A program made the position numbers and the translations under genes. From Comamonadaceae bacterium (GTDB lineage Bacteria; Pseudomonadota; Gammaproteobacteria; Burkholderiales; Burkholderiaceae_C): a DNA stretch of 32,658 nucleotides. The notes beneath the pieces were generated by a model. It saw only the letters and a list, made by a program, of their open reading frames with translations. It ran no database searches and had not been told where the DNA came from. This document shows, in pieces, positions 1-8,664 of the stretch. The DNA lies in assembly GCA_947371915.1 (NCBI GenBank), contig CANBRM010000017.1, forward strand, positions 1 through 32,658, written 5' to 3'. Positions within the stretch are counted from its first letter, which is position 1, and every line of letters starts with the position of its first letter.

Positions 1-839
1 ATTTGTTTGGGGTCACGGTGTGCGCCACCCACAGGTTCGTTGACGATTTTGTCGATCAAACCCAACGCCTTCAAACGATGCGCGGTGATGCCCAAGGCCT
101 CCGCTGCATCTTCGGCACGGTCCGAGGTTTTCCACAAGATCGAAGCACAACCTTCAGGGCTAATGACCGAGTACACCGAGTACTGCAGCATCAACACTTG
201 ATCGGCCACGCTGATGGCCAACGCGCCGCCCGAGCCACCTTCACCAATGATGGTGGTGATGATCGGCACCTCGAGCTGGGCCATTTCAAAAATATTGCGG
301 CCAATCGCTTCCGACTGGCTGCGCTCTTCAGCGTCGATGCCGGGGTAAGCGCCAGGGGTGTCCACAAAGGTGAACACGGGCAGCTTGAACTTCTCAGCCG
401 TCTTCATCAAACGCAAGGCCTTGCGGTAGCCCTCGGGCTTGCTCATGCCAAAGTTGCGCAAGGCGCGCTCTTTGGTGTCACGGCCTTTTTGCTGGCCCAA
501 GACCATGCAAGCATTGCCATTGAAACGAGCCAAACCACCCACGATGCTCATGTCATCGGCAAAGTGACGGTCGCCGTGCAACTCCACAAAGTCGGTGAAG
601 ATGTCATTGATGTAGTCCAGCGTGTAGGGACGCTCGGCGTGACGTGCGATCTTGGTGATTTGCCAAGGCGTGAGGTCGCTGTAAATGTCTTTGGTCAGCT
701 GCAAGCTTTTTTTGCTGAGCTGCTCGATCTCCTGCGAGATGTCGACCGCCGACTCACTTTGCACATAGCGCAACTCGTCGATCTTGCCTTCAAGTTCGGC
801 AATCGGTTGTTCAAAGTCGAGGAAAGTTTTCTTAGCCAA
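1..839 (-). CDS. accA: Acetyl-CoA carboxylase carboxyltransferase subunit alpha (3' end cut off)
   Basis: AccA is half of the carboxyltransferase of acetyl-CoA carboxylase, which moves the carboxyl group from biotin to acetyl-CoA to make malonyl-CoA, the first step of fatty acid synthesis in the cytoplasm. The reading frame begins [20 protein letters not shown], the typical AccA N-terminus, and later shows the carboxyltransferase glycine stretch [12 protein letters not shown] and the [11 protein letters not shown] segment. About 279 residues are visible; the family has roughly 320, so about 40 C-terminal residues lie outside the window. I place the start at TTG 839 because AAGGAG (848-853) lies eight bases upstream. 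A second in-frame TTG at 845 is too close to that site. It is the last visible gene of a leftward run with cysS and the DNA glycosylase, 20 bases after the latter. Identification is very secure; the TTG start is likely. Confidence 0.97.
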   Translation of the reverse strand, partial: MAKKTFLDFEQPIAELEGKIDELRYVQSESAVDISQEIEQLSKKSLQLTKDIYSDLTPWQITKIARHAERPYTLDYINDIFTDFVELHGDRHFADDMSIVGGLARFNGNACMVLGQQKGRDTKERALRNFGMSKPEGYRKALRLMKTAEKFKLPVFTFVDTPGAYPGIDAEERSQSEAIGRNIFEMAQLEVPIITTIIGEGGSGGALAISVADQVLMLQYSVYSVISPEGCASILWKTSDRAEDAAEALGITAHRLKALGLIDKIVNEPVGGAHRDPKQ

Positions 840-859
840 ATTCAATACTCCTTAGCTGC

Positions 860-1504
860 TCAATATTCAACGGGCAGCGGATCTAGCGAGCGCCAAATAT
901 ACCAAGTCGCCACGCTGCGATACGGGGCCCACGCAGCGGCGACCTCGCGTGCTTCGTTGCGACTGACAGATTCGCCCGAGAAATAGTTGTGGCTGATGCC
1001 ATTGATCAAACCCACATCGTCCAGCGGCAACACATTGGGCCGCATGAGGTGAAAGATCAAAAACATCTCAGCCGTCCAGCGGCCGATGCCGCGAATGGCC
1101 ACCAGTTCATCAATGATGGCCTCATCGTCCATTTCGGACCATTTTTTTACGTGCAAGGCACCGTTGTCAAAGTGCAGCGCCAAGTCAACCAAATACTCCA
1201 CCTTGCGCGCCGACAAGCCGGCCGCCCGCATGTCGTCCACCTTGAGCTTGAGCACGTTGGTGGGGGTGATTTTGCGGGGCAACAAAGCGAAGCGATCCCA
1301 CACGGTTTGGGCCGCCTTGACCGAGATTTGCTGACCCACGATGCTGCGTGCCAAGGTGACAAACGCGTCGCCTCGGGACTGCAGCGATGCCTCACCAAAC
1401 TGGGGGATGAGGCGCTTCATCACCCGGTCTTTTTTGACCAAGTGCTTGCAAGCCTCAGCCCAATACTCAGGGGTGGCGATGTTGATTTTTTCGATCGTGG
1501 CCAT
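860..1504 (-). CDS. DNA-3-methyladenine glycosylase II family (AlkA-like, HhH-GPD)
   Basis: This is a base-excision repair glycosylase of the helix-hairpin-helix GPD superfamily, expected to remove alkylated purines such as 3-methyladenine. The hairpin motif LVAIRGIGRWTAEM sits near residues 134-147, followed by VLPLDDVGL near 159-166. The second aspartate there (about residue 163) aligns with the catalytic Asp of AlkA. At 214 residues it is the short form, lacking the N-terminal AlkA domain and any iron-sulfur cysteines, which argues against MutY or Nth. I chose ATG 1504 because GGGAG lies just upstream inside the end of cysS and the cysS stop is at 1507-1509. A longer in-frame start at 1522 would overlap cysS. 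The tight spacing suggests co-transcription with cysS and accA. The exact substrate range cannot be read from sequence. Confidence 0.9.
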   Translation of the reverse strand: MATIEKINIATPEYWAEACKHLVKKDRVMKRLIPQFGEASLQSRGDAFVTLARSIVGQQISVKAAQTVWDRFALLPRKITPTNVLKLKVDDMRAAGLSARKVEYLVDLALHFDNGALHVKKWSEMDDEAIIDELVAIRGIGRWTAEMFLIFHLMRPNVLPLDDVGLINGISHNYFSGESVSRNEAREVAAAWAPYRSVATWYIWRSLDPLPVEY

Positions 1505-1506
1505 AT

Positions 1507-2889
1507 TCAGCCACGCTCCCATGTCGTGCCTGTTGGCGAGTCTTTGAGCACAATGCCTTCGGCAGCTAACGCTTGACGAATGCGGTCTGCCTCCGCAAAG
1601 TTCTTCGCAGCTTTGGCGGCAGCACGGGCTGCGATTTGAGCTTGAATGGCGTCTTCGTTCACCCCCGCGCCAGCTTGGGCAAAGGCTTTCGGGTCGTCTT
1701 GCAACAAGCCCAACACGCCGCCCAAAGCTTTGAGCAAACCTGCCGTTTTTGTTGACTGCGTGCGGTTGACTTCGCTGGCAAGTTCAAACAGCACGGCCAC
1801 CGCCTCAGGCGTGCCAAAGTCTTCGTCCATCGCCGCTTTGAAGCGTGCAGCATGGGGCTCGGTCCAATCAATCGACACCTCATCAGGGGTCACTGTCCCC
1901 AGCGCGGTATAGAGACGTTTCAACGCACCACGTGCATCGTTCAAATGCACATCGCTGTAGTTGAGTTGGCTGCGGTAGTGGCTACGCACCACGAAGAAGC
2001 GCACGGTCTCCGCATCAAACTCTTTGAGCACATCGCGGATGGTGAAGAAATTGCCCAAGCTCTTGGACATTTTTTCGTTGTCCACATTGATGAAGCCGTT
2101 GTGCATCCACACACTGGCCATCTTCTGCCCTGTTGCGCCTTCGCTTTGGGCAATTTCGTTCTCGTGGTGTGGGAACTGCAAGTCAGCGCCACCCCCATGG
2201 ATGTCAAAGCTTTGGCCCAACATCTCGCAGCTCATGGCTGAGCACTCGATGTGCCAACCGGGACGACCTGCGCCGAAAGGGCTGGCCCATCTCACTTCGT
2301 CGGGCTCGCTAGCCTTTGCTGATTTCCACAACACAAAGTCCAGCGGGTCTTGTTTGCCACCTTCTTCGGTGCTCACGGCCACGCGCTCGCCTGCTTGCAA
2401 CTCGTCCAGCGACTTGCCAGACAACTTGCCGTAGCCCGGGAATTTGCGCACGGCGTAGTTCACATCGCCGTTGTTGGCTTGGTAGGCCAAGCCTTTATCT
2501 TGCAAAGTGCCGATCATCGAGAGCATTTGCGGCACATAGTCCATCGCGCGGGGCTCGTGCGTGGGGCGCTCGATGCCCAAAGCATCAGCATCTTGGTGCA
2601 GCGCATCAATCATGCGATCGGTCAGGCCGCGCACGGTTTCGCCGTTTTCCAGCGAACGCTTGATGATCTTGTCATCAATATCCGTGATGTTGCGCACATA
2701 GGTCACGCGGTAGCCACTGGCTTTGAGCCAACGCTGAACCACGTCGAATGCCACCATCGAACGTGCGTGCCCCAAATGGCACAAGTCGTACACGGTCATG
2801 CCACACACATACATGCGGACGTGACCAGGTTCGAGCGGCGAAAATTTCTCCAGCGCACGTGTGAGCGTGTTGTGAATGCGAAGCGTCAT
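1507..2889 (-). CDS. cysS: Cysteinyl-tRNA synthetase
   Basis: CysS charges tRNA-Cys with cysteine in the cytoplasm. It is a class I synthetase. Counting from the start used here (460 residues, matching the usual length of about 461), the HIGH-type motif HLGH is at residues 38-41 and KMSKS at 273-277. The zinc site reads Cys29, Cys216, His241 and Glu245, with the same spacing as the E. coli enzyme. That agreement favours ATG 2889 over the longer in-frame ATG at 2925, although neither has a strong ribosome binding site. The C-terminal part carries the DALR-type helical domain. It is divergently oriented to the TPR gene at 2992 and heads the leftward run cysS, DNA glycosylase, accA. Identification is essentially certain; the start has mild uncertainty. 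Confidence 0.97.
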   Translation of the reverse strand: MTLRIHNTLTRALEKFSPLEPGHVRMYVCGMTVYDLCHLGHARSMVAFDVVQRWLKASGYRVTYVRNITDIDDKIIKRSLENGETVRGLTDRMIDALHQDADALGIERPTHEPRAMDYVPQMLSMIGTLQDKGLAYQANNGDVNYAVRKFPGYGKLSGKSLDELQAGERVAVSTEEGGKQDPLDFVLWKSAKASEPDEVRWASPFGAGRPGWHIECSAMSCEMLGQSFDIHGGGADLQFPHHENEIAQSEGATGQKMASVWMHNGFINVDNEKMSKSLGNFFTIRDVLKEFDAETVRFFVVRSHYRSQLNYSDVHLNDARGALKRLYTALGTVTPDEVSIDWTEPHAARFKAAMDEDFGTPEAVAVLFELASEVNRTQSTKTAGLLKALGGVLGLLQDDPKAFAQAGAGVNEDAIQAQIAARAAAKAAKNFAEADRIRQALAAEGIVLKDSPTGTTWERG

Positions 2890-2991
2890 GAGTGAGTCGT
2901 GAAAGGCCGCGCTTGAGGCGGTCATGAGGGGCGTGACAGAGAGGTGCGATCTAGACCCTCTGTTTTACAATAGCAGCAGTATACAAAGCAC

Positions 2992-3624
2992 ATGAAAAAC
3001 CCTGACGTCACTTTCCGAACAACAACCTCACTGCAGTTTTTGCATCGTGGGGTTCGAGGGTTCATGCTCTGCGCGAGCCTCATGTGCGCAGCCAACTCGG
3101 CCTTGGCCCAAACCAACGCCAGCCAAGACTGGCAGCCCGGCCAACCATCCGTGCCGCAAATGCAAAGCGATCCGCACGACAACGTGCGCAAACTGCTGCG
3201 CCAAGCCAAGTACCCGCAAGCTTTGGTTTTGGTCGAGAACAACCTCAAAACCAACCCCAACGACCCGCAAATGCGGTTTTGGCAAGCCTTCATGCAGGAC
3301 CAAATGGGGCAAACAGCCGCAGCACTGGCCACTTACCAAAGCCTCACCCAAGACTACCCCGAGTTGGCCGAGCCTCACAATAACCTCGGCGTGCTTTACG
3401 CTGCCCAAGGCGACTATCCACGCGCCAAAGTAGCGGTGGAAGCTGCGTTGCGGGCCAATCCGAATTACGCCGCCGCCCACGAAAACATGGGCGACTTGAT
3501 GGTGCAAATGGCCCGTCAATCTTACGAACAGGCCTTGCGTTTTGAACCAGCACAACACGCACCTGCCCAAAAAATCAAAGCTCTTCAACCCGCGCTTGCA
3601 CTCACCCTAGGTAAAGCACCATGA
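2992..3624 (+). CDS. Secreted tetratricopeptide repeat protein
   Basis: A 210-residue protein with an N-terminal export signal: basic residues, then a hydrophobic stretch ending in a likely signal peptidase I site at ANSALAQ (about residue 40). After it come at least three TPR-like helix pairs between about residues 65 and 190, seen in LAEPHNNLGVLYAAQGDYPRA and AAHENMGDLMVQMA. TPR arrays hold protein partners, so a periplasmic scaffold or assembly role is the natural inference; the partner is unknown. Its stop overlaps the start of the periplasmic cyclophilin by four bases (ATGA), so the two are probably translationally coupled and may share a job in envelope protein folding. An internal Met near residue 25 would give a more compact signal peptide and is an alternative start. 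No specific family name is supported. Confidence 0.85.
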   Translation: MKNPDVTFRTTTSLQFLHRGVRGFMLCASLMCAANSALAQTNASQDWQPGQPSVPQMQSDPHDNVRKLLRQAKYPQALVLVENNLKTNPNDPQMRFWQAFMQDQMGQTAAALATYQSLTQDYPELAEPHNNLGVLYAAQGDYPRAKVAVEAALRANPNYAAAHENMGDLMVQMARQSYEQALRFEPAQHAPAQKIKALQPALALTLGKAP

Positions 3625-4226
3625 CATTTTTGAGCATTTCTCGTCGCACCCTCTGCGCTCTCGGTTTAGCTGTATGCAGCTTCGCCAGCCCATTGGCCGT
3701 GGCGCAAGACACAGGCAAAGCGCCGCAAGTCAAGTTCGTCACCAATGCGGGCGAGTTTGTGGTGGAGGTCTACCCAGACAAAGCCCCAAAAACCGCAGAA
3801 AACTTCTTGCAATACGTGCGCGACAAGCATTACGACGGCACCATTTTTCACCGCGTGATTGGCAACTTCATGGTCCAAGGCGGCGGTTTTGACACGCGCT
3901 ACATGGAGCGCCCCAGCCGTGCACCCGTCATGCACGAAGGCCGCGAAGCCCTCGCCAAAGGCGGACCACGCAACACGGTGGGCACACTCGCCATGGCGCG
4001 TACCAACGCCCCACACTCCGCGACCGCCCAGTTCTTCATCAACGTGGTGGACAACGGTTTTCTCGACCCAACGCCTCAACAATGGGGCTACACCGTGTTT
4101 GGCAAAGTGGTCTCGGGCATGGAGACGGTGAACAAAATCAAAGGCACGCCCACAGGTTCTGGCGGCCCCTTCCCCTCCGACGTGCCACGCACACCCATCG
4201 TCATCCAATCGGCCACCGTGCTCTAA
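3621..4226 (+). CDS. ppiA: Periplasmic peptidyl-prolyl cis-trans isomerase (cyclophilin type, PpiA-like)
   Basis: A 201-residue cyclophilin that speeds isomerisation of proline peptide bonds in exported proteins. Residues 1-29 form a signal peptide (RR near the front, hydrophobic core, PLAVAQ cleavage region), which places it in the periplasm. The cyclophilin core follows, including the signature [16 protein letters not shown] with the catalytic arginine, then [11 protein letters not shown], and a final FGKVVSGMETV segment. Its ATG overlaps the TPR stop by four bases. Downstream lies a second cyclophilin without a signal peptide, so the pair covers periplasm and cytoplasm. A 6-bp hairpin whose loop carries the stop codon (4217-4231), followed some ten bases later by eight T residues, could weakly attenuate read-through into ppiB; this is tentative. 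Confidence 0.93.
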   Translation: MTFLSISRRTLCALGLAVCSFASPLAVAQDTGKAPQVKFVTNAGEFVVEVYPDKAPKTAENFLQYVRDKHYDGTIFHRVIGNFMVQGGGFDTRYMERPSRAPVMHEGREALAKGGPRNTVGTLAMARTNAPHSATAQFFINVVDNGFLDPTPQQWGYTVFGKVVSGMETVNKIKGTPTGSGGPFPSDVPRTPIVIQSATVL

Positions 4227-4268
4227 GCACGCACAAGCCCATTTTTTTTCACCATCAGGAAACACACC

Positions 4269-4775
4269 ATGAGCAACCCACAAGTCGAACTGCACATCTT
4301 GGACCACGGCGTCATCACCATCGAACTCGATGCCGAAAAAGCGCCCAAGTGCACCGAAAACTTCTTGAACTACGTGAACAAAGGTCACTACGACAAGACC
4401 ATTTTTCACCGCGTCATTCCTGGCTTTATGGTGCAAGGCGGCGGATTCGAGCCTGGCATGACCCAAAAGCCATGCGATGAACCCATCGAGAACGAAGCCA
4501 ACAACGGCCTCAAAAATAACCATTACACGCTGGCCATGGCCCGCACGTCAGACCCACACTCGGCCACCGCCCAGTTCTTCATCAACGTGGCAGACAATGA
4601 ATTTTTGAACCACAAAGCACCAAGCCAACAAGGCTGGGGCTACGCCGTGTTTGGCAAAGTGGTGGCGGGCAATGACGTGGTCGACAAAATCGCCGCCGTC
4701 AAAACCGGCCGCAAAGGCTTCCACGATGACGTGCCCAAAGAAGACGTGGTCATCGACAAAGCTGTCGCGATCTAA
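4269..4775 (+). CDS. ppiB: Cytoplasmic peptidyl-prolyl cis-trans isomerase B
   Basis: A 168-residue cyclophilin with no signal peptide, hence cytoplasmic, matching PpiB in length and sequence style. It starts [20 protein letters not shown] and holds the active-site segment [19 protein letters not shown], then [20 protein letters not shown] and [18 protein letters not shown]. It catalyses proline cis-trans isomerisation during protein folding. The start is supported by AGGAAA about nine bases before ATG 4269. Five bases separate its stop from the GTG start of lpxH. The ppiB-lpxH neighbourhood is common in beta- and gammaproteobacteria, which supports both assignments. It resembles the upstream periplasmic cyclophilin closely enough that the two probably arose by duplication. 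Confidence 0.95.
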   Translation: MSNPQVELHILDHGVITIELDAEKAPKCTENFLNYVNKGHYDKTIFHRVIPGFMVQGGGFEPGMTQKPCDEPIENEANNGLKNNHYTLAMARTSDPHSATAQFFINVADNEFLNHKAPSQQGWGYAVFGKVVAGNDVVDKIAAVKTGRKGFHDDVPKEDVVIDKAVAI

Positions 4776-4780
4776 AACCT

Positions 4781-5668
4781 GTGTCAGCCCTGCCGCCACT
4801 GAGTCTGCCTGTACCCAGCGTACAAGCCCCCCAGCAGTGGCAGCGCATCGATTTCATCTCCGATCTGCACCTCGACGTCAGCGAGCCCGCGACCTTTGAG
4901 GCGTGGGCCCAGCACATGGCGAACACCCCCGCAGACGCCCTCTTCATCTTGGGCGATTTGTTTGAAGTCTGGGTGGGTGATGACACCCAAGACCCCTTTG
5001 CACTGCAATGCATGGACGTGCTGCAGCACACGACGCAACGCATACCTGTGTATTTCATGTGTGGCAACCGCGACTTTTTGGTGGGCGACGCCCTGTTGAA
5101 AGCCACGGGCATGCAGGGTTTGAGCGACCCCACCGTCTTGCAAATGGATGAGGCGACGGACACCGAACCTGTCGACACAGGCGCCCTCAGTGCCTTGGTT
5201 TCCTCTAAAGCCTCAACAGCCTCACACAACAACCAGCCGCTGCGCCTCTTGCTCAGCCACGGCGATAGCCTGTGTTTGGGCGACACCGATTACCTCGCTT
5301 TCCGAGCTCAAGTGCGCCAACCCGCTTGGCAGCAACAATTTTTGGCACAACCTTTGGCCGAACGCCAAGCTTTTGCACGCCGCTTGCGCGAACAAAGCGA
5401 AGCCCGCAAGAAAACGCATACCGACTATGCTGATGTCGACCACCCCGCGGCGTGCAGCTGGCTGCACGCGACGCAAGCCTCTGTTTTTTTACACGGCCAC
5501 ACCCACAAACCCGCCGTCCACGACTTGGGCGATGGTCTGACCCGCTGGGTACTCAGCGACTGGCATGCCGACGCACAGCCACCACGCTTAGAGGTGCTGA
5601 GTTGGCTGCGCAGCCAAGAAAAAAGCCCCACGAGGGGGCTTTGTCGATTGCCGCTAAGCCACTCGTAA
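4781..5668 (+). CDS. lpxH: UDP-2,3-diacylglucosamine diphosphatase
   Basis: LpxH hydrolyses UDP-2,3-diacylglucosamine to lipid X and UMP, the fourth step of lipid A synthesis, at the inner membrane face. Calcineurin-like phosphoesterase motifs appear in order: DFISDLHLD, LGDLFEVWVGDD, CGNRDFL, LLLSHGDSLC and HGHTHKP, which provide the metal ligands. The start is GTG 4781, five bases after ppiB. At 295 residues it is longer than the usual 240-270, partly from an internal Ser/Thr-rich insertion near residues 120-148. The last residues are odd: after LEVLSWLR the frame reads through a GC-rich hairpin with an adjacent A-run (5619-5642), coding QEKSPTRGL, before ending CRLPLSHS. The hairpin looks inserted in frame near the C-terminus, beyond all catalytic motifs, so activity is probably intact. 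Confidence 0.93.
   Translation: MSALPPLSLPVPSVQAPQQWQRIDFISDLHLDVSEPATFEAWAQHMANTPADALFILGDLFEVWVGDDTQDPFALQCMDVLQHTTQRIPVYFMCGNRDFLVGDALLKATGMQGLSDPTVLQMDEATDTEPVDTGALSALVSSKASTASHNNQPLRLLLSHGDSLCLGDTDYLAFRAQVRQPAWQQQFLAQPLAERQAFARRLREQSEARKKTHTDYADVDHPAACSWLHATQASVFLHGHTHKPAVHDLGDGLTRWVLSDWHADAQPPRLEVLSWLRSQEKSPTRGLCRLPLSHS
5619..5642 (-). terminator. Intrinsic terminator for leftward transcription, inside the end of lpxH
   Basis: The plus strand holds an inverted repeat, AAAGCCCC (5622-5629) and GGGGCTTT (5635-5642), with a five-base loop. Read on the minus strand, the stem is followed by six T residues (5624-5619), which is the classic intrinsic terminator form for the DUF349 transcript. 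On the plus strand the T-run is short (TTTG), so it would be weak for lpxH. It overlaps coding sequence of lpxH. Confidence 0.6.
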
Positions 5669-5717
5669 AGGAGCTGCGGCATTTTTGGGTTTGAGGCTTG
5701 GCTTAAGACCGCCAACT

Positions 5718-5742
5718 AAAAAGGACGGTCTAGGACCGCCCT
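5718..5742 (-). terminator. Intrinsic terminator after the DUF349 gene
   Basis: A nine-pair stem with one mismatch (5722-5730 with 5734-5742, loop TAG) lies between the convergent lpxH and DUF349 genes. On the minus strand it is followed by five T residues (5722-5718), and it starts nine bases after the DUF349 stop. It may also act on the rightward lpxH transcript, where the downstream sequence is CTCTT. Confidence 0.6.
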
Positions 5743-5750
5743 CTTCACGC

Positions 5751-8582
5751 TCAGCGCTTGAGCAACACCTTCAGCGCCGATTGCAAACGACGCCCAGCGG
5801 CCTCGTCGTAGGCACCCGACAAGACGTGTGCCGCATCAGCCGCCCATGTCATTTGAGGCGATGGGTCGTTGCGACGGGTCAACATCTGCAATTGCAAGGC
5901 ACGGCGTGCGTCCATTTGCGCGGCAGGTGTTGGCAATTCAGCCGCCACTTCCAAGCGCAACAAAGGCGTGACCGTGTCGGCTTTGACGTCACTCGCCAAA
6001 GCTTGCGCCCATTGTGTGCGCTGCGCAGGCGTGAGCTTGTTGCCAATGGCTTGCGCCGCGGGCAACTGACTGGCATCGCGCTTTTCCCAAGCATGCATCA
6101 ACTGGGTGAGCACTTCACCATGCGCTTGGGCTGCCAAGCGACGCAACGCGTCTTGTGCCGACTCCAAGGCAAAGCGCTGTGCACGGAACGCCGCATCACC
6201 CAAACGTGGACCGCGTGGGGCAAACCCGTCACGGCCATCACGCGAAGGACGACCTGCGCCGTCGCGATCACGGCCAAAACCAGCGCCTTTGTCGCCGCCA
6301 GCGCGGTCGCCAAATTTGCCACCACCGGGCTTGCCATCACGGCCGCGTCCAGCTGGAGCCACTTCGGTGCGCTTTTGACCAGGGCGGTCATCACCTCGCA
6401 CCGCGACCACGGGACGTGGTGCAGCTTTGGGAGCGGGGGCAGGTGCCGCAGCCGCTTCGGCTGCTGATGACCCCTCGGCTTGAGATTGAGCGGTTTCAGC
6501 AGATGCAGATGCATCGACAGCAGAGTCGCTTGTTTCTTGGGCCACAGGCGCAGCATCCGCAGCAGGGGTGACGGCAGCAGGTGCCGCCACAGGCATTTCA
6601 CCACGCGCAATTTGCTCCAGCACTTGCATGGCCGAGCGAATTTGTGCGCCATCGCCTTTGGCAATGGCCGACTCCAACGCTTTAGACGCGTCGATCACGG
6701 CTTTGTCGTGGGGTGTCAAAGCGGTCTGGGTCTGCTCGCGCGACGATGTTTTGCGGGCAAATGCCTCGTCAATCGGCTGACGGAAGGCGTCCCACAGCTT
6801 TTGTTCTTGCTTACGGTCCAGCACCACGGTGTGTGCTTCTTCTTGCCAGCGCTGTTGCAAAGCTTTGACGGCATCGATGCGCAAAGTGGGTGCAGCACCC
6901 AACTCTTGGGCTTCGGCAATCAGGCCATGGCGACGCGCCAAACTGGCTTTTTGCACGGCCTCTAAAGGCTCGTGAGCGGCGTGAATGACGGCTTTCCAAG
7001 TGGGCTGCAACTCAGCAAACATCTTCTCGCTGAGATGGCCGCTGTCGCGCCAGCGTTGGGCGAATTGGTGCAATTGACGCGCCACGCCCTTCCAATCAGG
7101 GCCTTGGGCATGCTCAGCCGCCCATGCCTTGACCTCTTCAATCAGGGCCAAACGCTGGGCTTTGTGTGCCGCGGTCTGTGCGCGAGCTTCTTTGAGCCAC
7201 ACGTCGACCACTTCGTGCGCGCGGTTGCAGGCGGCGTCAAAACGCTTCCACAACGCGGGGGTAGGCGCAGCTTCTTTGTCGATCTTTTTCCATTGGTCAC
7301 GCAAGTTACGCAAAGCTTCTTGCAACTTGCGACCACCCATGGCGGGCACGCGCGCTTCGGTCGCTGCAGCGACTGGCGCAGCTTGGACAGCGGCAACTTC
7401 GGCGGGTGCTGCTGCAATGGCTGGGATTTCAACAGCTGCACCGGAGGCAGACGCTGGCGTTTCTTCAGAAGACGCCGTGTTTTCGACAACTTCGGTTGAT
7501 GCCGTCGTCTCTGCGAGAACCGCCTCGGCAGCAACCACGGGCTCAGCCACGTCTGCAGCAACGGGCAGGCTCACGGCTGCGATAGCGGGTTGGGCAGACT
7601 CAGCGACTATCACATCAGCCGGCGCGGCAACCGCATCAGCTGCCACACGCGCTTTTTTGGGTGCAGCTGCGGGTTTGAACAAAGCTTCGGCTTGGAGCAC
7701 CAGCTCCATGCGCTTTTGGTCCACCAAGGCTTTGTCGGCGGTGGGTTTGACCTTGCGGGTCACGTCCAAACCACCGGCGGCGGGGGCTTTGGGCGCGGGC
7801 GCTGCCTTCTGAGGCAGCACTTCACCACGCGCCACGCGCACTTGGTCAGCCCAAGCGGGCACGGCGGGTAAAGGTGCGACAGCATCTGCTGCGGCAGCTT
7901 CGGTCAAAGTCAGCGCGGCGCTAAAAGCGGTCCAAACGGCTTGCACTTGCTGGGCGCTGGTTTGTAATGCAGGGGCAAACTTGGCATCGACGCTGGGCCA
8001 TTGGGCATCGGTCGACAGGGCTTGTGCTTGGGCATTCCAACGGTCCAAATCGGCTTGCAGGCCGTCACGCAAACCCAAAGCATCTTGCCAAGGCTTGGTA
8101 GACAGCACTTCAATGCGTTGCGCCAACAACACAGCGGCTTCGCGCTGCACTTGGGTTTGGTGCTGCAAGTCTTCAATGGCTTTGACGCGTTCGGCCAACG
8201 CCGTCTTCAAACCGGCCAAGGGTTCACGCGACAAAGGCGCACCGGCTTTGGCGGCATCACGTTGCCAGCCCATGGCGTCCGCCAAATTGATGTGAGCCGC
8301 ATCGCGCAAAGCCTCACCTTTGGTGGCCCACTCGACAATCAGGGCGTCTTGGTCTTTGGTGCGGCGCAGCTCATCGAGCTTTTCGCGCAGCACTTTGGCA
8401 GCGCCTTTGTCTTTGCTGCTCATTTCGTTAAAAACAGCTTGCAATTGCTCCAACGTGGGTTGGCCAGCCAGCCAATCGCGCAGGCGCGTTGTGCGGTCTC
8501 CTGAGTTAGAAGCGGTAAAGGCACCGCCAGTCAAAACGTCAAGGGCAGCAAGGTCGAGGGGTTTCGCAGAAGAATCAGTCAC
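5751..8582 (-). CDS. Large DUF349 domain protein with an Arg/Gly-rich tract
   Basis: A 943-residue, probably cytoplasmic protein of unknown function. Repeated helical DUF349 units are visible, for example LRDQWKKIDKEAAPTPALWK, WRDSGHLSEKMFAELQPTWK and LQQRWQEEAHTVVL, in the middle third. Two low-complexity stretches flank them: an Ala/Val/Glu-rich linker at about residues 250-415 and a second beginning near 680 that runs into an Arg/Gly/Asp-rich tract at about 715-795. A helical C-terminal domain follows. The start is GTG 8582 (reading VTDSSAKPLDLAALD) with no strong ribosome binding site. The gene is divergent from the lytic transglycosylase and convergent with lpxH. Large single-copy DUF349 proteins are common in Burkholderiales; the Arg/Gly tract hints at nucleic acid binding, but that is inference. 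Confidence 0.85.
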   Translation of the reverse strand: MTDSSAKPLDLAALDVLTGGAFTASNSGDRTTRLRDWLAGQPTLEQLQAVFNEMSSKDKGAAKVLREKLDELRRTKDQDALIVEWATKGEALRDAAHINLADAMGWQRDAAKAGAPLSREPLAGLKTALAERVKAIEDLQHQTQVQREAAVLLAQRIEVLSTKPWQDALGLRDGLQADLDRWNAQAQALSTDAQWPSVDAKFAPALQTSAQQVQAVWTAFSAALTLTEAAAADAVAPLPAVPAWADQVRVARGEVLPQKAAPAPKAPAAGGLDVTRKVKPTADKALVDQKRMELVLQAEALFKPAAAPKKARVAADAVAAPADVIVAESAQPAIAAVSLPVAADVAEPVVAAEAVLAETTASTEVVENTASSEETPASASGAAVEIPAIAAAPAEVAAVQAAPVAAATEARVPAMGGRKLQEALRNLRDQWKKIDKEAAPTPALWKRFDAACNRAHEVVDVWLKEARAQTAAHKAQRLALIEEVKAWAAEHAQGPDWKGVARQLHQFAQRWRDSGHLSEKMFAELQPTWKAVIHAAHEPLEAVQKASLARRHGLIAEAQELGAAPTLRIDAVKALQQRWQEEAHTVVLDRKQEQKLWDAFRQPIDEAFARKTSSREQTQTALTPHDKAVIDASKALESAIAKGDGAQIRSAMQVLEQIARGEMPVAAPAAVTPAADAAPVAQETSDSAVDASASAETAQSQAEGSSAAEAAAAPAPAPKAAPRPVVAVRGDDRPGQKRTEVAPAGRGRDGKPGGGKFGDRAGGDKGAGFGRDRDGAGRPSRDGRDGFAPRGPRLGDAAFRAQRFALESAQDALRRLAAQAHGEVLTQLMHAWEKRDASQLPAAQAIGNKLTPAQRTQWAQALASDVKADTVTPLLRLEVAAELPTPAAQMDARRALQLQMLTRRNDPSPQMTWAADAAHVLSGAYDEAAGRRLQSALKVLLKR

Positions 8583-8664
8583 AAGTAGAGCTCACAGTAA
8601 ATTAGCAGTGATTGTCGCCGAGGCTTTAAAATTTTCATCCTCCTGACTTTATAAATTTGCATAA

